From CAMEON01 sp045602325 (GTDB taxonomy: Bacteria > Bacillota > Clostridia > Oscillospirales > CAG-272), in contig JAZSBH010000015.1 of NCBI GenBank assembly GCA_045602325.1, positions 1-8,761 of the forward strand: a stretch of 8,761 bases of DNA. The letters are read 5' to 3'. Every line of letters starts with the position of its first letter. Position 1 is the first letter of the stretch. The position numbers were made by a program, and so were the translations under genes. Of this stretch, positions 6,565-8,761 are shown piece by piece. Below the pieces are notes generated by a model, which was given only the letters and a program-made list of their open reading frames with translations, had not been told where the DNA came from and made no database searches.

Positions 6565-7134
6565 TTATTTTTCCAGGATCATGCTGATCCTCTGCTCCAG
6601 GGAGTTCGCGTCCAACATGCCTCTAGCAATAGACACCACATACCCATCGGCGTCAATGAAATAGGTTTGAGGAATGGAGGTAATGCGGTAGACGGTCGCG
6701 CCCTCGTACTCGGCATCAAAGTACACGGGGAAGGTGTAGCCGCAGGACTCCACGTGGGCTTTGGCCGTCTCCACCGTCTCACGCCCACCGTCGGTGAGGT
6801 TGAGCATGACAAAGACCACGTCCTCGCCGTATTTCTTGTAGGCATCCTCAAAATCGGGCATTTCAGCCTTGCAGGGTGGACACCAGCTTGCCCAGAAGTT
6901 GAGCACAATAGGCTTGCCTACGAGATCAAACAGCCGCACCTCGTTCCCCTCCTCGTCCAGCATGGTAAAGTCCAGTGCCTTGGTCTTGTTCGGGTCCTCT
7001 GCTTCCGGGGTAATCGTTGAGGTCGCGGCTTCGTGCGTCTCCGCACCGCCGTCGTAGGAGGTACACCCGACCGTACTCAAAACAGCGCATGTCAACAGCA
7101 CGGCGGACAGTATATAGATCAAAATTCTTTTCAT
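6565..7134 (-). CDS. TlpA/ResA-like thioredoxin-fold lipoprotein
   Basis: This 189-residue protein is a membrane-anchored thiol-disulfide oxidoreductase of the TlpA/ResA type, expected to face outward and reduce disulfides of exported proteins or cytochromes. Residues 1-23 form a signal peptide (MKR then a hydrophobic stretch); C24 in STVGC is a plausible though imperfect lipobox cysteine. A short acidic, Thr-rich linker follows to about residue 50. The thioredoxin domain has VLNFWASWCPPCKAEMPDF (77-95) with catalytic C85-P-P-C88, and IPQTYFID (154-161) with the cis-proline P155. Start at 7134 has AAGGGA at 7142-7147 seven bases before it. It is the first gene after the strong promoter and lies 25 bases before the URO-D copy 2 gene. 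Why it leads a corrinoid and hydrolase operon is unclear. Family call is sure; partner unknown. Confidence 0.92.
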   Translation of the reverse strand: MKRILIYILSAVLLTCAVLSTVGCTSYDGGAETHEAATSTITPEAEDPNKTKALDFTMLDEEGNEVRLFDLVGKPIVLNFWASWCPPCKAEMPDFEDAYKKYGEDVVFVMLNLTDGGRETVETAKAHVESCGYTFPVYFDAEYEGATVYRITSIPQTYFIDADGYVVSIARGMLDANSLEQRISMILEK

Positions 7135-7171
7135 TATAAAATCCCTTCAATTGCATATAGAGCGGTTTTCT

Positions 7172-7186
7172 TGAACACGTTTCTAT
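7172..7186 (-). promoter_or_regulatory. Weak cre-like (CcpA) operator overlapping the promoter
   Basis: On the minus strand this reads ATAGAAACGTGTTCA, which fits the Gram-positive cre consensus WTGNAANCGNWNNCW with two mismatches. It overlaps the end of the -10 box and the likely start site, where repression would be expected, and it would fit catabolite control of a sugar operon. With two mismatches it may be chance. Confidence 0.25.
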
Positions 7187-7213
7187 TATAGCATAGATTT
7201 TCCCACTTGTCTA
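7185..7213 (-). promoter_or_regulatory. Sigma-A promoter of the thioredoxin/URO-D operon
   Basis: On the minus strand the -35 box is TAGACA (7208-7213, one mismatch to TTGACA), the spacer is exactly 17 bases, and the -10 box is a perfect TATAAT (7185-7190) preceded by TGC, an extended -10. Transcription should begin near 7178, giving a leader of about 44 bases before the ATG at 7134. This is the clearest promoter in the window and may drive all five minus-strand genes. Confidence 0.85.
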
Positions 7214-7301
7214 TACTTATAAAAAAATTGTTTGCGATTCATATTTCTTCCGATTCCTTAGTGAATGGGAGGCAAAAAAACGGAGCAAACTACGGAATAC
7301 A

Positions 7302-7346
7302 GGACGAAAGTCCCCACCGCATGGGGCGGTGGCGGTCACACGACCG
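7302..7346 (+). ncRNA. Structured 5' leader of the solute-binding protein gene (three stacked hairpins)
   Basis: Three perfect hairpins follow one another with no bases between them: 7302-7305 with 7310-7313 around a GAAA tetraloop; 7314-7320 with 7326-7332 around AUGGG; and 7333-7337 with 7342-7346 around ACAC. An alternative pairing of 7312-7315 (CCCC) with 7323-7326 (GGGG) would disrupt the first two. No T run follows, so this is not an intrinsic terminator. The gene's ribosome binding site (GAAAGG, 7356-7361) starts ten bases later. I recognise no named riboswitch. It could be a ligand-sensing leader, a protein-binding site or an mRNA stabiliser. Upstream, 7281-7300 (GCAAAC, CGGA elements) may belong to the same structure. 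Confidence 0.5.
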
Positions 7347-7371
7347 ATACCATACGAAAGGTTGATTTCTT

Positions 7372-8700
7372 ATGAAATTATATAGAAAATTGATAGCCCT
7401 GACCCTGTGTCTGGCTACCCTGTGCGGTGTGCTATCCGCCTGCTCCCGCGGCGGCTCGGATGAGAACGGCACGGGTAGCGGCAACGGCAACACCGGCGGA
7501 AGCGGCAACAAAAAGCAGATCACCCTCACGGTATGGGGCGCCCAGGAGGATCAGCAGCTGCTGAAGGAAATGTGCGACGCCTACGCCAAGGAGAATCCCA
7601 ACAACGACTACAAATTCCAGTTCGGCGTTCTGGGCGAGGGCAACTCCAGCGACAAGATCCTCAATGACGTGGAGGCGGGTCCCGACATCTTCAGCTTTCC
7701 CAGCGACCGCATCAACGCCTTCTACGCAGGCGGTGCTCTGGCGCGTATCGGCGGCGATCTGGAAACCCAGGTCAAGGCCAACAATTCGGAGGGTTCGGTG
7801 GACGCCGCTACCGTTGAAGTCAATGGTGAAGACCATCTCTACGCCTTCCCCGTAACGGGCGACAACTGTTATTTCCTCTATTATGATAAGAGCGTATTTA
7901 CCAACCCCGAGGATCTGCAGAGCATGGACAAAATTCTGGACGTGGCCGAGGCCGCAGGCAAGAAGGTACACTTCAAGATCAACGATGACGGCTGGTATCT
8001 GGCCTCCTTCTTCTTTGCGGACGAGGATCTGAAATACGACGTGACCTACAACGATCGCATGGTGGAGGAGAAGGTAGAGATCAATTTTGACACCGAGGAC
8101 GGTCTGGAGGTCATGAAGTCCATCCGCCACTATATCAACCGCGACGGCTTCGTAGCCCAGACCGACGACTCCAAGATCATCGCCGCCTTTACCCCCGATG
8201 CAAGCGGCAAGCGGGAGTGCGCCGCCGCCGTCAGCGGCACCTGGAACGCCGCCACCATCAAGCAGCTTTTGGGGGACAATATGGGCGTCTGCATCCTGCC
8301 CACCGTCAAGATCGGCGGCGAGGACGTGCGGCTGTCGGGCTTCATGGGCTACAAGCTCATGGGGGTCAACGGCTATAGCAAGAACAAGGGCGAGGCCTCC
8401 AAGCTGGCGGCCTTCCTGACCAACGAGGAAAACCAGCTCAAGCGGTTCCGCGACCGTGGATTCGGCCCTACCAACAAGAAGGTTGCCGCTATGCCCGAGG
8501 TCATGGATGATCCCGTGATCTCCGCCGTTTTGGAGCAGGCCGCCTATAACCGCTCCCAAAAGAACGTCCCCTCCGCCTTCTGGACCCCCATGGCCAGCCT
8601 CATCACCCCCCTCGTCACCGCCAAGGCCGAGGGTAAGACCATCACCGACGAGCAGCTCCAAGGATATCTGGATGCCCTCTGTAATCAGATAAGGAAATGA
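7372..8700 (+). CDS. ABC transporter sugar-binding lipoprotein (extracellular solute-binding family 1)
   Basis: This 442-residue protein captures a solute, most likely a sugar or oligosaccharide, outside the membrane and delivers it to an ABC permease. Residues 1-23 are a lipoprotein signal with lipobox L21-S-A-C24, so C24 is lipid-anchored. A flexible Gly/Asn/Ser-rich tether spans 25-48. The mature fold begins with ITLTVWG (50-56), typical of MalE-like family 1 proteins, followed by a DIFSFPSDRINAFYAGGAL stretch, the hinge-region YAFPVTGDNCYFLYYDKSVF and the later FMGYKLMGVNGYSKNKGEAS and AFWTPM elements. Length fits the family. The ATG is preceded by GAAAGG at 7356-7361, ten bases away. It is divergent from the corrinoid and hydrolase operon and shares its control region, suggesting that it feeds that pathway (inference). 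Permease and ATPase genes are not in the window. The ligand cannot be deduced. Confidence 0.92.
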   Translation: MKLYRKLIALTLCLATLCGVLSACSRGGSDENGTGSGNGNTGGSGNKKQITLTVWGAQEDQQLLKEMCDAYAKENPNNDYKFQFGVLGEGNSSDKILNDVEAGPDIFSFPSDRINAFYAGGALARIGGDLETQVKANNSEGSVDAATVEVNGEDHLYAFPVTGDNCYFLYYDKSVFTNPEDLQSMDKILDVAEAAGKKVHFKINDDGWYLASFFFADEDLKYDVTYNDRMVEEKVEINFDTEDGLEVMKSIRHYINRDGFVAQTDDSKIIAAFTPDASGKRECAAAVSGTWNAATIKQLLGDNMGVCILPTVKIGGEDVRLSGFMGYKLMGVNGYSKNKGEASKLAAFLTNEENQLKRFRDRGFGPTNKKVAAMPEVMDDPVISAVLEQAAYNRSQKNVPSAFWTPMASLITPLVTAKAEGKTITDEQLQGYLDALCNQIRK

Positions 8701-8703
8701 GAT

Positions 8704-8761
8704 AAATTGGGGTTTATCGAGGGGGCTTTGCCCCCTCGACCCCCACTTAAACCCTTCTTGA
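8704..8761 (+). repeat. Downstream hairpin and 14-bp intergenic repeat, copy 2
   Basis: Directly after the stop codon, 8704-8717 repeats AAATTGGGGTTTAT found at 166-179 on the other strand. Bases 8718-8726 then pair with 8730-8738, nine perfect pairs around a TTT loop, and an outer arm 8710-8716 (GGGTTTA) can pair with 8748-8754. No T run follows before the window ends. It could stabilise the 3' end of the binding-protein message ahead of permease genes, or terminate transcription. Confidence 0.55.

Noticed and set aside
7281..7346. A cyclic di-GMP-I (GEMM) riboswitch, because of GCAAAC followed by GGACG and AAAG
   Set aside because: The spacing differs, the GCAAAGC core is interrupted, and the segment instead closes into a perfect GGAC-GAAA-GUCC hairpin. 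The later conserved GEMM elements are not found.
7135..7371. A cobalamin riboswitch, expected near corrinoid genes
   Set aside because: No B12-box-like sequence (GCCACTG) or other conserved core was seen in this region or in the minus-strand leaders.
7432..8661. A 409-codon open frame on the minus strand opposite the solute-binding protein gene
   Set aside because: It is a mirror of a well-supported lipoprotein gene, with low-complexity Gly/Val/Asp-rich translation.

Overview
The window looks like part of a chromosome from an anaerobic, probably gut-associated Firmicute of the Clostridia (inferred). The support is AAGGAG-type ribosome binding sites, a textbook sigma-A promoter (TAGACA, 17 bp, TATAAT), Gram-positive style lipoproteins, GC-rich genes with AT-rich spacers, and a corrinoid-protein/URO-D-family gene set typical of anaerobes. 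Species cannot be named from the sequence.

Layout. Five genes run leftward on the minus strand and one runs rightward. Reading the minus strand from 7134 down: a TlpA/ResA-like thioredoxin lipoprotein (6565-7134); a URO-D-family methyltransferase-like protein (5568-6539); a 346-base spacer filled with palindromes; a second URO-D-family protein (4103-5221); a 1036-residue GH106-like glycoside hydrolase without a signal peptide (947-4057); and a B12-binding corrinoid protein (267-908). A strong hairpin at 218-249 probably ends the transcript, and the remaining left edge (1-217) is non-coding repeat-like sequence. Divergently, after a 237-base control region holding the minus-strand promoter and an RNA leader with three stacked hairpins, lies a lipoprotein solute-binding component of a carbohydrate ABC transporter (7372-8700). 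A GC-rich hairpin follows it at the right edge, and permease genes may lie beyond.

How the parts may work together. URO-D-fold proteins lacking the HemE signature, next to a cobamide-binding protein with the DxHxxG motif, are the usual make-up of a corrinoid-dependent methyl transfer system: a methyltransferase moves a methyl group between a substrate and the cobalt of the corrinoid protein, and another enzyme passes it on to tetrahydrofolate or a thiol. Here these genes are interleaved with a cytoplasmic GH106-like hydrolase and face a sugar-binding lipoprotein. The most interesting reading (inference) is a pathway that imports a methylated or methoxylated glycoside, cleaves it in the cytoplasm and harvests its O-methyl group as C1 units. 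Plausible substrates are O-methyl sugars of plant cell walls or methoxylated aromatic rhamnosides. No reductive activator (RamA/RACo-like) and no MtrH-like protein is encoded here, so the system would need partners elsewhere.
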